Both the position numbers and the translations under genes were made by a program. Below, piece by piece: positions 1 through 12,974 of a DNA stretch of 64,000 nt. Positions within the stretch are counted from its first letter, which is position 1, and each line of letters starts with the position of its first letter. The DNA comes from Ilex aquifolium (taxonomy: Eukaryota; Streptophyta; Magnoliopsida; Aquifoliales; Aquifoliaceae): assembly GCA_951799425.1 (NCBI GenBank), contig OX637391.1, positions 47,153,069-47,217,068 on the forward strand, given 5' to 3'. The notes beneath the pieces are model-generated. The model did no database searches. It was given only the letters and a program-made list of their open reading frames with translations, and was not told the DNA's origin.

Positions 1-1573
1 TCATATCATTAGTAGTCTAACAAAACACAATTATTTAAGCATAAAGAAAATGTAGGATAGCACATCTACCTCGCGTGGAGTTCTATCTCGTGGACGACCC
101 CCTTTGCCGGAGCTTTTTGTGCGGTGTTCTTAGTGGTGTTCGTTTCCGGACCTGACATATTCAATATTCACAATTTCATCCGAACGGTAATACGTAATAC
201 TGCTTAAGTTCGAGATAATTTATTCGAACCAAGTTTGGTAGTTATATCGTGTTTAATCGAATAAGTCATTTTCATCGAGTAAAATTACCTACTCGAATTG
301 AGTTTGAGCTAATCTTCTCGAATCCATTAAGGCAACATTTGTACAAACCCATTACACCCAAATTAAATCTTTCTTATAAAAATTATAACCTTCACAAAAA
401 TATACTTGAATTTGCATAATTTTCTATAACATCATAAAATTTTCATGTTTTCTTGTTATCACTTATATCCATGGATTCATGCAATTTCAAGAACATTTAG
501 ACTATTATCTCTCTTGATCAAAATTCAACGCACATACAACAATCATATTCTTTTTAATATCCATGCAACAACACTTTATGCTTACACACCCCACAAACAT
601 TATATTAATTTTTCAAGCAATACCCATAGTACTACACATATATAACAACCATCACATTTAAACTCACATGCAATACCCAATATTCATGCTAAAATTAAAT
701 CTATACAATTTAAGAGGAGAAGAAGAAAATGAGTTTCATGTTCTACCTCTTGCACTACTCTTGCACCACCCAACACCACCACAAAACCACCACCCTTACC
801 TTCTTTCTTCTAGCCGATTATGTGGGAGTCTTGGTTGTTTTTTTCTTCCTTTGCTTTCTTTTCCTTAATCGAAATTGGCTAAGTGTGGAGACTCCTCTTG
901 TTGCTTTTTTTTTTTTAATCTTCCCTTTTATATTTTTTTCACATGCATTTAGTGGGCCTCCCACTCCTTCACCCTCCTTAACCGCCACCCACTCCCTCCT
1001 AATACCAACCACAAACTCTCCCTAGTGAAGAGTTCCCATCATGATTGCATGCATATATATATTCTCCTATGTGTATATACACATGTATACATCAAAATTG
1101 ATAGTAACCTCTTAATTTATATTACTAACTTTTACTCCATTTCTTATATACAGTAACATATATATTATAATTATATTTTAATATCACATGATTGTCATCC
1201 CACTTAATCCCATATGTACTAACATACATCAAATAATTAAATTATATTGCTTTAGACTTTTACCATGCAAATGTGACTATTGTTTGAATGCTCTAATTTC
1301 AACAGTGGACCCCAGAATTGTGGACCATGACATTGCTTTCACGTGTGGATGGTTATCCATAGGCTATAGCATATGTTGGCCTTTTGTCTATCTTGTGTTT
1401 ATTGCTAATTAGAAGATATTAGAGCTTCTTAAAACACCTATTTAACTCTTATGCATGTAATTTCCCATCCCTTATGGATCAAATGATTACCTCGATCTTA
1501 GAATTTATTGTTATATGATGTGGGTTGCTTTCCAACTTGTTTATCCATTGGGGTTGTATATGCTTAACTTATG
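1..1573. other. AT-rich intergenic DNA, no gene recognised
   Basis: Low-complexity AT-rich sequence with T-runs and TATA-like strings on both strands. The short open frames here have no recognisable domain, no plant-like codon bias and no splice-site context. I see nothing coding. It could be the distal promoter of a gene lying off the left edge, but nothing in the sequence demonstrates this. Confidence 0.6.
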
Positions 1574-1614
1574 GGGTGTGTGTGTGTGAGAGAGAGGGAG
1601 AGAGATAGAGAGAG
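1574..1614. repeat. (GT)n(GA)n compound microsatellite
   Basis: A GT run passes directly into an imperfect GA run. It is a simple sequence repeat in noncoding DNA. Confidence 0.9.
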
Positions 1615-2889
1615 TTTTTGAGTGTTGTAGTTATTGCCAAAGACTGTGGAAAGTATTATTCATTTTTGGAATTTTCTTGAAATCTGTATGCTCTATTTTG
1701 AAGTTTTTTTTTAGGAGGGGGAGGGGGACTTGAACCCTGTATGCTCTATTTTGAAGTTAGGCTCTTGGTTTCAATACTTCAATTCTTTTGATTACTTTAC
1801 CATATGACCATGACAAATAATAGGAATATTTACTATACAATCAACCTATAGATGCCATCGAGCTCCATTATAATGGAAACTCCCAGTCTCCTGCTATATA
1901 GAGCTACACTATATGCAAAAGCATGATCATTATGACTTTATGATAAACAATAATTGAAACAAAAAATTTCAAAGCACAAGATAAAAAGAAAGATATCCTG
2001 CTATGTCACTGGAATTTCCTTCTATTGCTACCTATAATTTTGTACCATTAATTTTGTATAATGTCCATTCATTCTGGCTTGTTGCACTTTGAATGTTTAT
2101 ATGCTTCATGTTTGATCAAGCCTGATCATTCACTTTAGTGACCTACTATATGATATCTGTTTATAGGAATGACCTATCTGTCTTCTTCTTTAATTTTTGA
2201 ACCTCCATCTCTGATCATATCTACTTCTAGGCTATACACTGATTACTTCATCTTCTCACATGTCTTTTTTGCAGTGGTTTCAGTTTTTATCCCAGGAGCA
2301 TAAGTTTGTTCCCAATTGACCTGCCTATAGAAGTAACTATTTTATGTTCATTTATATGCTCCAAGTATCTTATTTGGTGTCGGTGGTGGGTGCATGTAAG
2401 CCTTTGAGGCCCTTCTTGGATAGGCATGGGTGTGGCTCCAAAAATCAAGTCAAGAGAAGCTGGCTATATTTTTAAGCACTATTGATCACAATGAGTGAAA
2501 CCGAATGATGTAAGAGCGAACATATCACTTCAACAATTCTAAGGAACAATCAAGCATGAATATTTGATTGTATTTCTTATTAGCCTGTACTTTGCGATTT
2601 TGATATGTACTTAATGTCGTGTGGATAGTAGGACTATGCAGTTTTTTCGTATCATACTTTTATTACATTGATTTTTCTTTTATGTATGATATTTTTTTTT
2701 GTGCATCATTGTATGTATAGTGTATGTTTGTATATTTGCACTCAATGATATTAACAATTGTGACACAAATAAGTATTTTTACATCCAAACATACTTTTTA
2801 TAAAATACTTTAATTTAAGCATTTTTAATTTTGAATTTCCAAACAATAATTATTCAATGAAAGTGTTTTTCTTATAAAACACTTTTGAT

Positions 2890-2945
2890 AAACACTTATT
2901 GAAAAAAAGGTGGCACTAAACACTTATTGAAAAAAAGGTGACACT
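2890..2945. repeat. 28-bp direct tandem duplication
   Basis: Two adjacent 28-bp copies (2890-2917 and 2918-2945) differ at a single G/A position. The near identity points to a recent local duplication. Confidence 0.9.
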
Positions 2946-3158
2946 ATTATAATTTCAAGCAATAAAATGCATATTGAATCTCCGAACTAATGAGTACCTT
3001 TTTTTATTTGTTGTAATCAAAGTTTATTTTAAGCGTTTATCTATCAGTTCTTAAGCTCATACCACAAGCTATTGTAATGCACACTACACGCACGACAATT
3101 TCACTCTTTTTTGTATCAAGTTTCAAAAGATAACTTTCATAGTTGCCGTTAAGGCTAT

Positions 3159-3338
3159 AACGAGTCTGTCATTCTAGCGATCTCACAAGTAACAAGTCTG
3201 CCCTTATAACCATCTCACATATAACGAGTCCGCCCTTATGGCCATATCAAAACTAACGAGTCCGTCCTTATGACCATCTCAAGTATGACGAGTCCACCCT
3301 TATGACCATCTCAAATATAACGAGTCAGCCATTGTGGT
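3159..3338. repeat. 32-bp minisatellite, five units plus a partial
   Basis: Units begin at 3159, 3191, 3223, 3255, 3287 and 3319, an exact 32-bp period. Each starts with a variant of AACGAGTC followed by a CCCTTATGACCATCTCA-like core. Units differ by several substitutions, so the array is not brand new. The surrounding 1615-3790 holds no gene that I can recognise. Confidence 0.9.
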
Positions 3339-3789
3339 ATTGGTTGAGAATTGAAGGATTTTGTAGTAGATTTTTTAAATTTTGAAAGCCCATACTTTGG
3401 GGATATAGCAGTTGTCAAATTTAATGGGATTGTTGCATGATTTATGGCAGTTTCCTTACCCAATCTTTGTTCCAAGTAATTGTTACCTTATGGGCATTTA
3501 TGTCATCCAAAAAAAAAGTAATTCTATACAAAATATTTTGTGCTGAGTATTTTTTTATAATTAAGTGCTAAATTAAGTACTGACTCACAAAAGACCCTTG
3601 AAAAAAAAAAAACAAAATATATATATAGGTAATTTTTTTTGAGATAATGGGATGTGGGTACCTTTTTCAAAACTTATTTGGCTTTAAGTACCACCTCCAA
3701 ACTTATCCTCCTTTAAGTCCTCTTTTTAATCAAATAGTTGTCAATAAGTACACATTTTAAAACATATTCAAATTCTTTTTAAAATGTAT

Positions 3790-4010
3790 TCCATAATTAC
3801 CCCTACCATAAATAATGCATACATAATTGACAGCTTTTATATTTCCAACATCTAAATATTAGAATGTGAAACTTTCAAGATTCCTTTTGATATTTGTGTA
3901 TCATTTGAATTTTGAAATTTCACACACACACACACACACATAAATATATATATATATATATAGTAACATCAAATAGTAACACGCTCAACAAAAAAATAAT
4001 AACACGTACG

Positions 4011-4058
<48 letters not shown>

Positions 4059-4418
4059 TAAATATATATAGATATACAGTAACATCAAATAGTAACACGC
4101 TCAACAAAAAAATAATAACATCAAAGATTAAATTTTTAATTAAGTTTTTTTATGGAGTATGTTATTGTTTAATGTTACTATTTTTTTGTTGAGTTTGTTA
4201 CTGTTTGATGTTACTATTTTTTTGTTGAGTGTGTTAGCAGATGTTACTATTTTTTTGCTGAGTGTGTTACTGTTTGATGTTACTATTTTTTATTGAGTGT
4301 GTTACTATTTGATGTTACTATTTTTTTGTTGAGCGTGTTACTGTTTGATGTTACTATTTTTTTTTGAGCGTGTTACTATTTGATATTACTATTTTTTTGT
4401 TGAGCATGTTACTGTTTA

Positions 4419-4468
<50 letters not shown>

Positions 4469-4620
4469 ACACACACGTATATATATTGCAAAATTCAAAT
4501 GATGCACAAATATCAAAAAGAATTTTGAAAGTCTCACATTCTAATATTTAGATATTGGAAATATAAAAGTTGTCAATTAGGTATGCACTATTTATGGTAG
4601 GGGTAAAAAGGCTTTTATGA
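3790..4620. mobile_element. Foldback (long inverted repeat) MITE-like element
   Basis: The left arm (about 3797-3918) is the reverse complement of the right arm (about 4487-4610). Both carry the block ACCCCTACCATAAATA at the outer edge and a TTTGAATTTTG block at the inner edge. Inside the arms are CA/TA microsatellites (3925-3961, 4008-4063, 4418-4480) and tandem GTTACTATTTTTTTGTTGAG units. These units appear in one orientation at 3961-4130 and in the other at 4150-4420, so the whole is nearly palindromic about position 4140. Outside the arms the match fades and no clear target-site duplication is visible. The superfamily is undetermined; a MULE-like foldback is one possibility. Confidence 0.7.
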
Positions 4621-5512
4621 CTTTTTTTTAGGAGATGTACTTCTATCCCAATTATTTTAAAAAATGTACTTTTATCCTATTAAGTTCTTAGGGAGGTATC
4701 GGCCTCCTTAATCCCCATTTTTTTTCAGGGTGGGTCGGCCCCCTAGCTCCTTGCTGCTTCCACCGCGGATGACAATGCATTGATCTTAGTGCATGTTTGG
4801 GTGGTTTTGGATTGGGGGGATTGTTTGTTTTTACCAAACCCTTTGAAATCTAATTCGCATGGGATTCATATATGAATCATATCTATAACTTTACCTAGTA
4901 AGTAACATAAAACATGTGGACCCACGGATTAATCACAATTATAATAAAAAATTTATTATATAATTAACTAAATTATCCATTGGCCAATCCAATACATACC
5001 CATGTTTGGGTAGAAAAAGATATTAAATTAAGGGTACAAAGGTATTTTCACAGTTATATCCAGTTTGGCCTATTGGAAATCCACTCCCTTGAGTTTCATC
5101 ATCTGGTCCAATTATGGCCCGAGAGTGTAATCTGAGGCTTAAAAATTACCGGTGCATTGTATCATTTTCCTTAAACCTATCATACCAAAACCTCCCATAA
5201 CCCAAAACAAAAAGGCCATTAATGTCACAGTTTGCAATACTTTTAAAACAAATTTACCACAATACACTAGTTTTACCAAACTACTATACTTTTTTTAAAA
5301 GTACAATAAAAAACGAAGTAAACAATCCCATTTTTGAAAATGAGACTTTTAAATAAAATTTATTGATTGTTAAAAGCCGGATCATTGACTACGTTTTTTT
5401 CAAGAAAGTACAGTTATTGATCCAGCTTTCTATACATGTGGTCAATGATTGCAGTCAATTGTCCTACGACCTTTTGCGTGAGTAACACCCATTCAACATG
5501 GTTTTATAGATA
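4621..5512. other. AT-rich DNA, nothing recognised
   Basis: No coding frame or repeat structure of note is visible. A short phrase CATGTTTGGGT recurs twice (near 4795 and 5001), which may be debris of an older transposon. Confidence 0.5.
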
Positions 5513-5571
5513 CTAACAATGTAGCACGGGTGTTGTATATGAATAGTTTTACACACAAAAAAAATAAAACA
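5513..5571 (-). mobile_element. Duplicated 3' terminus of a Helitron, cut by element A
   Basis: These 59 bp match 16161-16219, the terminal CTAG end of the Helitron on the right side of element A, with several substitutions. Together with 16138-16160 they form one 82-bp unit that stood in tandem with the Helitron end before element A inserted. The terminal CTAG reads CTAA here, so this outer copy looks decayed. Confidence 0.55.
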
Positions 5572-6340
5572 TAGAGGGATTCAAGGCGGCTCAGCAGAAT
5601 CCAAGGCGACAGGTGTAGCTGTTATGGAGCCGTGGAGCCGATGCCGAGGAATGGAGCCGACTCCAAGTAGTTGTGCCAGCGTCGACAACAAGGAGGAGAG
5701 CCGACGGAGGATGGTTTCGTGGAGCCGAGTACGAACTTCTGACACCAGCAATTAATGCGATGTGACCCAGCATTTATGGAGACGTGAGTGACTTAGACAG
5801 AGCATTTAATGAGCATCTGCACCCTCGAAGACCCAAACTGATAGTCATGAGTGGATGTATTAATGGCTGTGATGCCAAGCACAGAGTTAGGGGCGCCTGC
5901 CTCCTAGACGCCGACTACTCGGGGGTAGGTGTCAGACGCCGTTCATAGGCACTTGAGTACTCGGAGGTAACTGGGGGTTCTCGGCGTGACCCCGAGGGCT
6001 AGTCCCATCATCCAAGCATTAATGACACGGGAATCCAGGGAGGAATTACTCATTGCGCATGGGTAATTGTGAAGGGCATTAAATGCTGAGATGACCTCTG
6101 TGTTAGAGCAATCATTTCGAATCCAGGTATAAATACCCCTCGGAAAAATGAATAAAGGTACGCAAAATTGATTCAGAACACATTTAATTGAGCTTCATCC
6201 TCCCTCTATTACTGACTTAAGCTTCGGAGGGGATAAGTCGGGCGTGTGTCTGACTCCCTTTTCCTAACCTTGTGGTTGTTTCAGGGTTCATCAGCAGCTC
6301 AATCGCTATCTCGAATTGATTGCAGGAATTATCCCGTGCA
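5572..6340 (+). repeat. Element A 5' LTR
   Basis: The start and the CA end are fixed by comparison with the 3' copy and by the AAACA target duplication. A TATA box (TATAAATA, 6128-6135) should drive the element's sense transcript. The U5 part ends in CCCGTGCA, immediately before the primer-binding site. Confidence 0.93.
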
Positions 6341-6343
6341 ATT

Positions 6344-6360
6344 TGGCGCCGTCTGTGGGA
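6344..6360 (+). other. Element A tRNA primer-binding site
   Basis: TGGCGCCGTCTGTGGGA starts 3 nt after the 5' LTR. Its TGG start pairs with the CCA end of a tRNA. Elements B and F carry nearly the same site. An Arg or Asp tRNA is likely from family precedent, but the exact tRNA is not determined here. Confidence 0.85.
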
Positions 6361-6392
6361 ACATACAACCTTTCCCTTGTAGCGGTTGCATC

Positions 6393-7700
6393 ATGGTGAA
6401 CACACAATCCCAAGGTGAGGGGGTAGGGAGTTTACGCATAAGAAACATGGAGGCTACCAGCCTCCCGATGGTTACAAAATTAAACCCAGGGGGTCAATCG
6501 GCTGGGGTTGAGCGTTCTTCACAACGGACATTCCTTATGGATCAAGGTCCAGGAGGCAAGGACTCTCAGCCGTGACATCGTGGAAATGATGGAGAAACGT
6601 ATGGAGGAACGCATTAGGGAACTTGAAAGAGACAACGTCAAGGTGCGGCATAGGCTCAGAGAGTTCGAGCAGTCAGCAAATGCCAGCTAGCGTACCCGAG
6701 AACCAGAGGGTCGAAGTCCTAGCCGGGGGGAGTCCAGGAGGGCGAGGCCTGAGACCCCCGAGAGGAATCGACGCGGACGCTCAGCTGATAGACAAAATCC
6801 ATGAAATTGGGGGAATCATGCACCCGCTGAAGGGTCCAGAGAGGATTGCCGCGGGACTGACCTTTTGTGGTGGGGCCTCCGCTGTGGGATTCCTCGAGAT
6901 ACCGTGTCAACGGGATCTCAAGCAAAGTCTACCGCGAGGGGGCCAAGGGAAGCTAGATACCCCCTGAGAGCACCCTGACGACAGGCGCCGAGAACTACAG
7001 CCCAGGGGAGATGATGAGCAGGTCTCTTCTCCTTTTGTGCGGTCTATTCGGGAAACTGAAATGCCGAAGAAGTTCGCTGTCCCCCGATTCAAGGTGTATG
7101 ATGGGAGAACCGATCCAGAGTGTCACCTTCAGCATTACAAGCAACTAATGTCAATTTATGACACCGACCAGAGGGTGTTATGCCGAGTTTTTCCCATGAG
7201 CCTGGGAGATACCGCTATGAAGTGGTATGAGAGTTTGGCCCCGGAGAGCATCAAGTCTTGGAAGCAAATGGCCGAGCTCTTCAAGGCGTGGTTCATCACC
7301 AACACTAAAAGGCCGAAAGACATTGACGCCTTACTGACACTTAGGCGGAAGAACGGGGAATCCCTCCGACAGTATGTAATACGGTACTAGGAGGAGGTTA
7401 ACGAGGTGGACGCGTGCTCGGAGGCGATGGCCGCAGCGTCTTTTCGGCTGGGGTTATCCCGAGACACCGGCCTCTACAGGTCTCTTACTAAGAAGGTTCC
7501 TGAGGACATGAAGGACCTGATGGAACGCATAGACAAGTATGCACGGGTTGAGGAAGAGACCACTGTTCCCGAGAACAGAGCCTTGGTGCCGAGGAAGAGA
7601 GAGAGAGAGAACAGCCATCTCGGAGGAGTGCACCCACTTTGCCACCGAATCGTTTGTCCTTCCAAGGGGTTAACACGGTTTTTAAAGAACCAATTTACAG
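6393..7700 (+). pseudogene. Element A gag region (fossil)
   Basis: The region opens with MVNTQSQGEG, a usual Tat-type gag start, shortly after the primer-binding site. A Retrotrans_gag-like domain lies at about 7037-7400, recognisable by FKVYDGRTDPECHLQHYKQ and MKWYESLAPESIKSW. The equivalent region in element B reads almost the same. Gag proteins form the particle that packages the element RNA. The region is broken and spread over several frames, so no intact protein is expected. Confidence 0.85.
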
Positions 7701-7729
7701 GATGCTGAGGAAGATAAGGTACCAACCTT

Positions 7730-10700
7730 ATGTTAGGTGACCCGTCCATGAGAGACTCAACAGCCAGATGTTCCTATCATAGAGATTTTGGCCATATGAC
7801 CGAGGACTGCAAAGCGTACAAGGCCTTCCTCAAGCAGTTGGTCCGGGATGGGCACCTCGGAGAATTCATTGATCAGAGGCCCCGCCGGAGGGCGGCCGAG
7901 GAGAGGGCGGAGTCGCCCCGAGAGGTTGTTCCTGTAATTAACGTTATACATGCCTGCACTGTTGAAAGGCCGACATATAACGTCCTCCAGGCTGAACGGA
8001 AGAGGGTTTCGCAAGCGTTGAAGGTTGAAAAAAGTGAGTGGGAAGGGCAATCCTCCAAGAGGCCCTGGCAAGATCACGAGGTCATCAGCTTATCCGACGC
8101 CGACTTAGGGGGAGTGGCCTTGCCACATGATGATGCACTCGTGATCACTCTGCGAATTGACAAATATGATGTGAGGAGGGTCCTAGTAGATTCCGGGAGC
8201 TCGTCCGAGGTAATGTATGATGACCTCTTCCGGAAGTTGGGCCTGACCCGCGGGGACTTGAAGCCTGTCCAGACCCCCCTCATTGGTTTTAACGGTTCGA
8301 GTGCTCTTCCACTCAGCAAGATCACTTTGATGGTTCGGGCGGCAATCGTCTCGATCCTAGTGGAGTTTTTGGTGATAGACTCTGATTCCCCCTACAATGT
8401 CATAATGGGGAGGACGTGGCTGCATGCCATGAGAGCGATCCACTCCAGCTATCATCAGAAAATGAAATTCCCCACCCTGCGCGGCATCATGGAAATCCGA
8501 GGTGACCAGTTGGCAGCAAAAAACTGTTTCTATGCTGCGATGAAGACAGGACTTGGTACCCGGCCGGGAGATCGTGATCCCGAGGAGGTGGTAGCCAAAT
8601 AACAATCACAGTTTGGTCGGCTTGGGATAGATGAGCCCGCAGTGGACCCAGCCGACCATTCCACCGAGCCGCTGATCAAAGTCCTTTTGAGTTCCGATGA
8701 TGAAGGGAGGTACTTCTTGATAGGGTCCTCATTGGATGATGCCGAGAGAGCGAAGATGACTTCTTTTCTGCGCCGAAATGCCAACGTTTTCGCCTGGACT
8801 CATGTCGAAATGACAGGGATCAGCCCCGAGGTCATGACCCATCGGCTTCATGCTAATCCGAATTTCAAGCCGGTAAAGCAAAAGGCGCGCAGGACGGCCC
8901 CACATCACGCAAAAGCCATGGACAAAGAGGTTGATAGATTACTAGAGGCGGGTACCATTCGGGAGGTCCAGTTCCCCGAGTGGTTGTCTAACACGGTGTG
9001 CGCCAAAAAGAAGGAAGGCAAGTGGTGGGTTTGCGTGGATTTCACCGACCTGAATAAGGCGTGTCCCAAGGATGGATATCCGCTTCATAAAGTTGATCAG
9101 CTGGTGGATGCAACCGCGAGTCACAAGCGCATCACCTTCATGGATGCTCGGGCTGGTTATCACCAAATCGCTTTGGAGGAGTCGGATCAAGAGAAAACGG
9201 CCTTCATTACGCCCCGAGGAATCTATTGTTATACGGTGATGTCGTTTGGGTTGAAGAATGCCGGTGCTACCTACCAGCGGCTAATGAACAAGATGTTCAA
9301 GCATCTTCTCGGTGTCACCATGGATGTGTACATTGATGATATGCTGGTAAAGAGTAAGGAGAGCGCCGATCATCTTACTGATCTCGGCACTACATTCTCC
9401 ATACTCCGACGCTACGGCTTAAGGCTTAATGCGTCGAAGTGTGCATTCGGGGTAAGCTCGGGAAAGTTTTTGGGCTACTTGGTAACCCATAGGGGCATTG
9501 AGGCTAACCCCGAGCAGATTCAAGCGGTCCAAAACATCCAGGCGCCCAGGACTATCAAAGACATCCAGAAGTTGACTGGGATGCTTGCCGCCCTTAACCG
9601 GTTTATTTCCAAATCCTCTGATAGGTGCAAGTTATTTTTTGCCAAGTTGAAGGGGGCGGCAAAAGGGGGTCTGGGATGAGGAATGTGGCCGAGCACTTGA
9701 AGGGATTAAAGAATATCTAAAGTGTCCTCCGACCCTGTCCGTCCCAGGGGCAGGGGAAACACTGTACCTCTACTTGTCTGTCTCGGAGGAAGCTGTCAGT
9801 GGTGCTTTGGTAAGGGAGTATGAAGGGGCACATAGGCCCGTCTATTTCGTGAATAAGACCTTGCTTGACGCCAAGACGAGGTACTTGCCGATGGAGAAAT
9901 TAGTCCTTGCCCTGGTCATCTCGGCGAGGAAACTTAGACACTATTTCCAGGCACACACCATAGAGGTATTGACTGATCGTCCTCTCAGGCCCATCCTTCA
10001 GAGAGCCGACATATCAGGTAGAGTCGCCAAGTGGGCCGTGGAGCTCGGAGAATTCGAAATAAGGTATAAACCCCGTACTTCAATTAAGGGGCAGATCCTT
10101 GCTGATTTCATTGCCGAGTTTTCTGCGCCCGAACCCCCGCCGGAGATTGTCGCTTTTAATGTTAACTGGAGCCTTCATGTCGACGGGTCCTCGAACGCAA
10201 GGGGGGCAGGAGTAGGGGTATTACTGGCCAGTTCAGAAGGGTTCACAATAGAAAGAGCTATCAGATTGAGATTTAAAGCATCTAATAACGAAGCCGAGTA
10301 TGAGGCACTGTTGGCAGGGATCGATATTGCCTACTCGATTGGAGTCAGACACCTGCATGCCTTCTGTGACTCCCAGCTAGTGGTGAATCAGATCAATGGT
10401 GACTTTGAGGTCCGGGATACCAGGATGAAAACATGCTGTCAGAAGGCGAAATCCAAGATAGAGAAATTTGAAAAAGTGGAATTTTCCCAGATTTCAAGAG
10501 ATCAGAACACCCACGACGACGCCTTAGCCTACCTAGCCTCGGCGTTGGCCTCAGAGGTAACCCAGCGTATCATTGTTGAAAATCGGAAAAAACCAAGCAT
10601 AGAAGAGACAGGTGCCCAGCAAGTATTGCCGATGCAGGCACAATCAATTTTGGGCTGGATGGAACCCATTGTTGCATATCTGACGGAGGGCGTGCTCCCC

Positions 10701-11741
10701 GAGGATACCAAAGAAGCCAGGAAGATCAGACTCAAGGCTCCTAGGTTCTGGATATCCGCCGATCGGCAGTTGTACATGAAATCTTTCTCCGGACCCCATC
10801 TGCTTTGTGTCCCCGAAGACAAGGTGGAGCCCCTGCTCTACGAGATCCATGAGGGCGTATGTGGAAGCCACACAGGAGGCAGATCCCTTGCGCATCGAGC
10901 AATGACACAAGGGTATTGGTGGCCTTATATGCAGAAAGATGCGAAAAGTTACGTGCGAAAATGCGACAAATGTCAGAAATTTGCTCCTATCATCCGACAG
11001 CCGGCAGGAGATCTGAATTTGCTGACTAGTCCTTGGCCGTTCTCTCAATGGGGAATGGATATTGTGGGTCCTCTCCCGAAGGCCCCCTTAGGCAGAAAAT
11101 TCTTATTGGTAGCTACTGATTACTTCACTAAGTGGATCGAAGCCGAGCCCTTGAGCCGTATCCGAGACGCCGAGACAAAGAAATTAGTGTGGCAGAACAT
11201 AATCACTCGGTTTGGGATTCCTAGAGCTATCATCTTGGATAATGGCACTCAGTTCAACAGTGGCCCTTTTAGAGAGTTTTGCTCGGGGTTTGGGATACGC
11301 AACTATTATTCCACACCAGCCTACCCCCAGAGTAATGGGCAAGCAGAGGTTTCTAACAAGACTGTGTTAGCAGGAATCAAGAAAAGGCTTGAGAAGGCAA
11401 AAGGAAAGTGTACCGAGGAATTACTCAACGTACTGTGGGCCTATAGAACTACGTCGAGGACTTCAACAGGGGAAACACCATTCGCCTTGACATACGGGGT
11501 GGAAGCTGTCATCCCGTTAGAAGTTGGGCTCCCGACCATCCGAAGTCAAGCATTCGATTTGGGGAATAATGACCAGATGCTTGCGAAAGATCTTGACTTG
11601 GCCGAGGAAAGGAGAGAACTGGCGTTCATCAAATTAGCCAAGTACCAAGGGGAACTGTCAAGACAGCATCAGAAGAAGGTCCGAACAAGAGATTTTAAAG
11701 TGGGGGACTTGGTGCTTAGAAAGGTGGTCGGCGCTGCTTGA
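7730..11741 (+). pseudogene. Element A zinc knuckle and pol: PR-RT-RNH-aRNH-INT (fossil)
   Basis: In order: a CSYHRDFGHMTEDC zinc-knuckle variant (about 7765); aspartic protease with the LVDSGSSSEVMYDDLF core (about 8185-8230); reverse transcriptase about 8850-9400 with the YIDDMLVKS catalytic block; the gypsy RNase H about 9780-10100; an extra archaeal-type RNase H about 10170-10540 starting LHVDGSSNARGAG; and integrase about 10840-11740 with its HHCC zinc domain (CDKCQKF) and a DDE core marked by GMDIVG and DNGTQF. The domain order and the second RNase H identify the Tat clade. The region is broken, though long stretches remain open. Reverse-strand frames overlapping it are shadows. Confidence 0.92.
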
Positions 11742-11930
11742 GAACCCGCTGAAGGGAAGCTCGGACCTAATTGGGAAGGCCCCTACAAAGTGGTTGCAGT
11801 AAGGGGCACCGGGGAATACAGGCTACAAAATATGGATGACAATGATGTAATCCGACCCTGGAATGTATCTAACCTGAAAAGATATTTTTGTTAATGAGTT
11901 CAGTATCCTGTTTTCGTTTGAAATATGATA

Positions 11931-12230
11931 ACACGAGACGAGCTCTCGGTCGTTCGGGGCATGGTCCCGAGGGGTATAAGACCTCACCATTGAGGCAACG
12001 CTCTCAAAAGTAAAACACGAGATGAGCTCTCGGTCGTTCGGGGCATGGTCCCGAGGGGTATAAGACCTCACCATTGAGACAACTCTCTCAAAAGTATAAC
12101 ACAAGACGAGCTCTCGGTCATTCGGGGCATGGTCTCGAGGGGTATAAGACCTCACCATTGAGGCAACGCTCTCAAAAGTATAACACGAGACGAGCTCTTG
12201 GTCATCATAGTCCTGGCCCCGAGGAGAGGT
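11931..12230 (+). repeat. Element A 84-bp tandem repeat downstream of pol
   Basis: Units start at 11931, 12015, 12099 and 12183 (exactly 84 bp apart; three full plus a partial). Each contains CTCGGTCGTTCGGGGCATGG followed by CCGAGGGG, so the G+C-rich part can fold on itself. Tandem arrays in the region between pol and the 3' LTR are known from Tat/Ogre elements and have been proposed as seeds of satellites. Element B has an 84-bp array at the same place. The remaining 12231-12974 shows no further feature. Confidence 0.92.
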
Positions 12231-12974
12231 TGGTGACAGCATAATGATCAGTAGTTAAAGGGTTTGCTCGTTTTTCACCTATTGAGAATTTCCCTTTCCT
12301 TATGGTTTCGACGTAAAGCTTTACTGCCTCAATTTTCTCTTTCATGCTACTTCTGGAGGCCATTACTGACCAGTTGTAACTTCACTTCCGCTTCCTAGAG
12401 ATAAGGTGGTATGATCCTTAAGCAGTAATAAGGGAAAAAAGATGAAAGGCAAGAGTATGGCTCTCGGCCCCTAGAGGTATAAGACCGGGGCGGGCTGGTT
12501 CAACACTTGGTTTCAACGTGAAGCCTTGCTGCCTTAGTTTTCACTTCCCAGAGGTCAAGTGACTCAGTCAGTCAATAAGAGAAAAAGCGAAAGAACACAT
12601 GTAAACAAGAAATGACAGCGTAGAGATGGATTGCATCCACAGTTCAAACACAAACGAAATGATGGAAGATTCCATTACAAGTCAAAATGGGGTTTTACGT
12701 CCCCTACGGCCTACATATCAAAAAAGAAAGCAAAACAAAAAGAGGGAGCTCTCCGCCGAGTTCACCTCGCCTCGTGCGTGGTAAGGTCTTCAACAGGCGA
12801 AGGGGGAAGGTTAGAGTCTTGGCCAACAACGATGGGTGAAAGATGATCTGAACCATCGCTTACAGTGATGGCTGCACTGGTTCCCTCGGCCATGTCACCC
12901 ATCTCGGCATCCGGTTGCCCTTCTGGAAGGACTTCGGCACCAGCCCCGGCAAGGGTGTTGTGCCTCTTGAACAG

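Noticed and set aside
445-1025. Several overlapping short frames near the left edge
   Set aside because: AT-rich or low-complexity sequence on both strands without domain or splice support.
1340-1345. G-box CACGTG as a promoter element
   Set aside because: An isolated hexamer with no gene nearby in the window.
11823-12242. Minus-strand frame of about 139 codons over the 84-bp array of element A
   Set aside because: It exists because 84 is divisible by three, so the repeat stays in frame; composition is that of the repeat.
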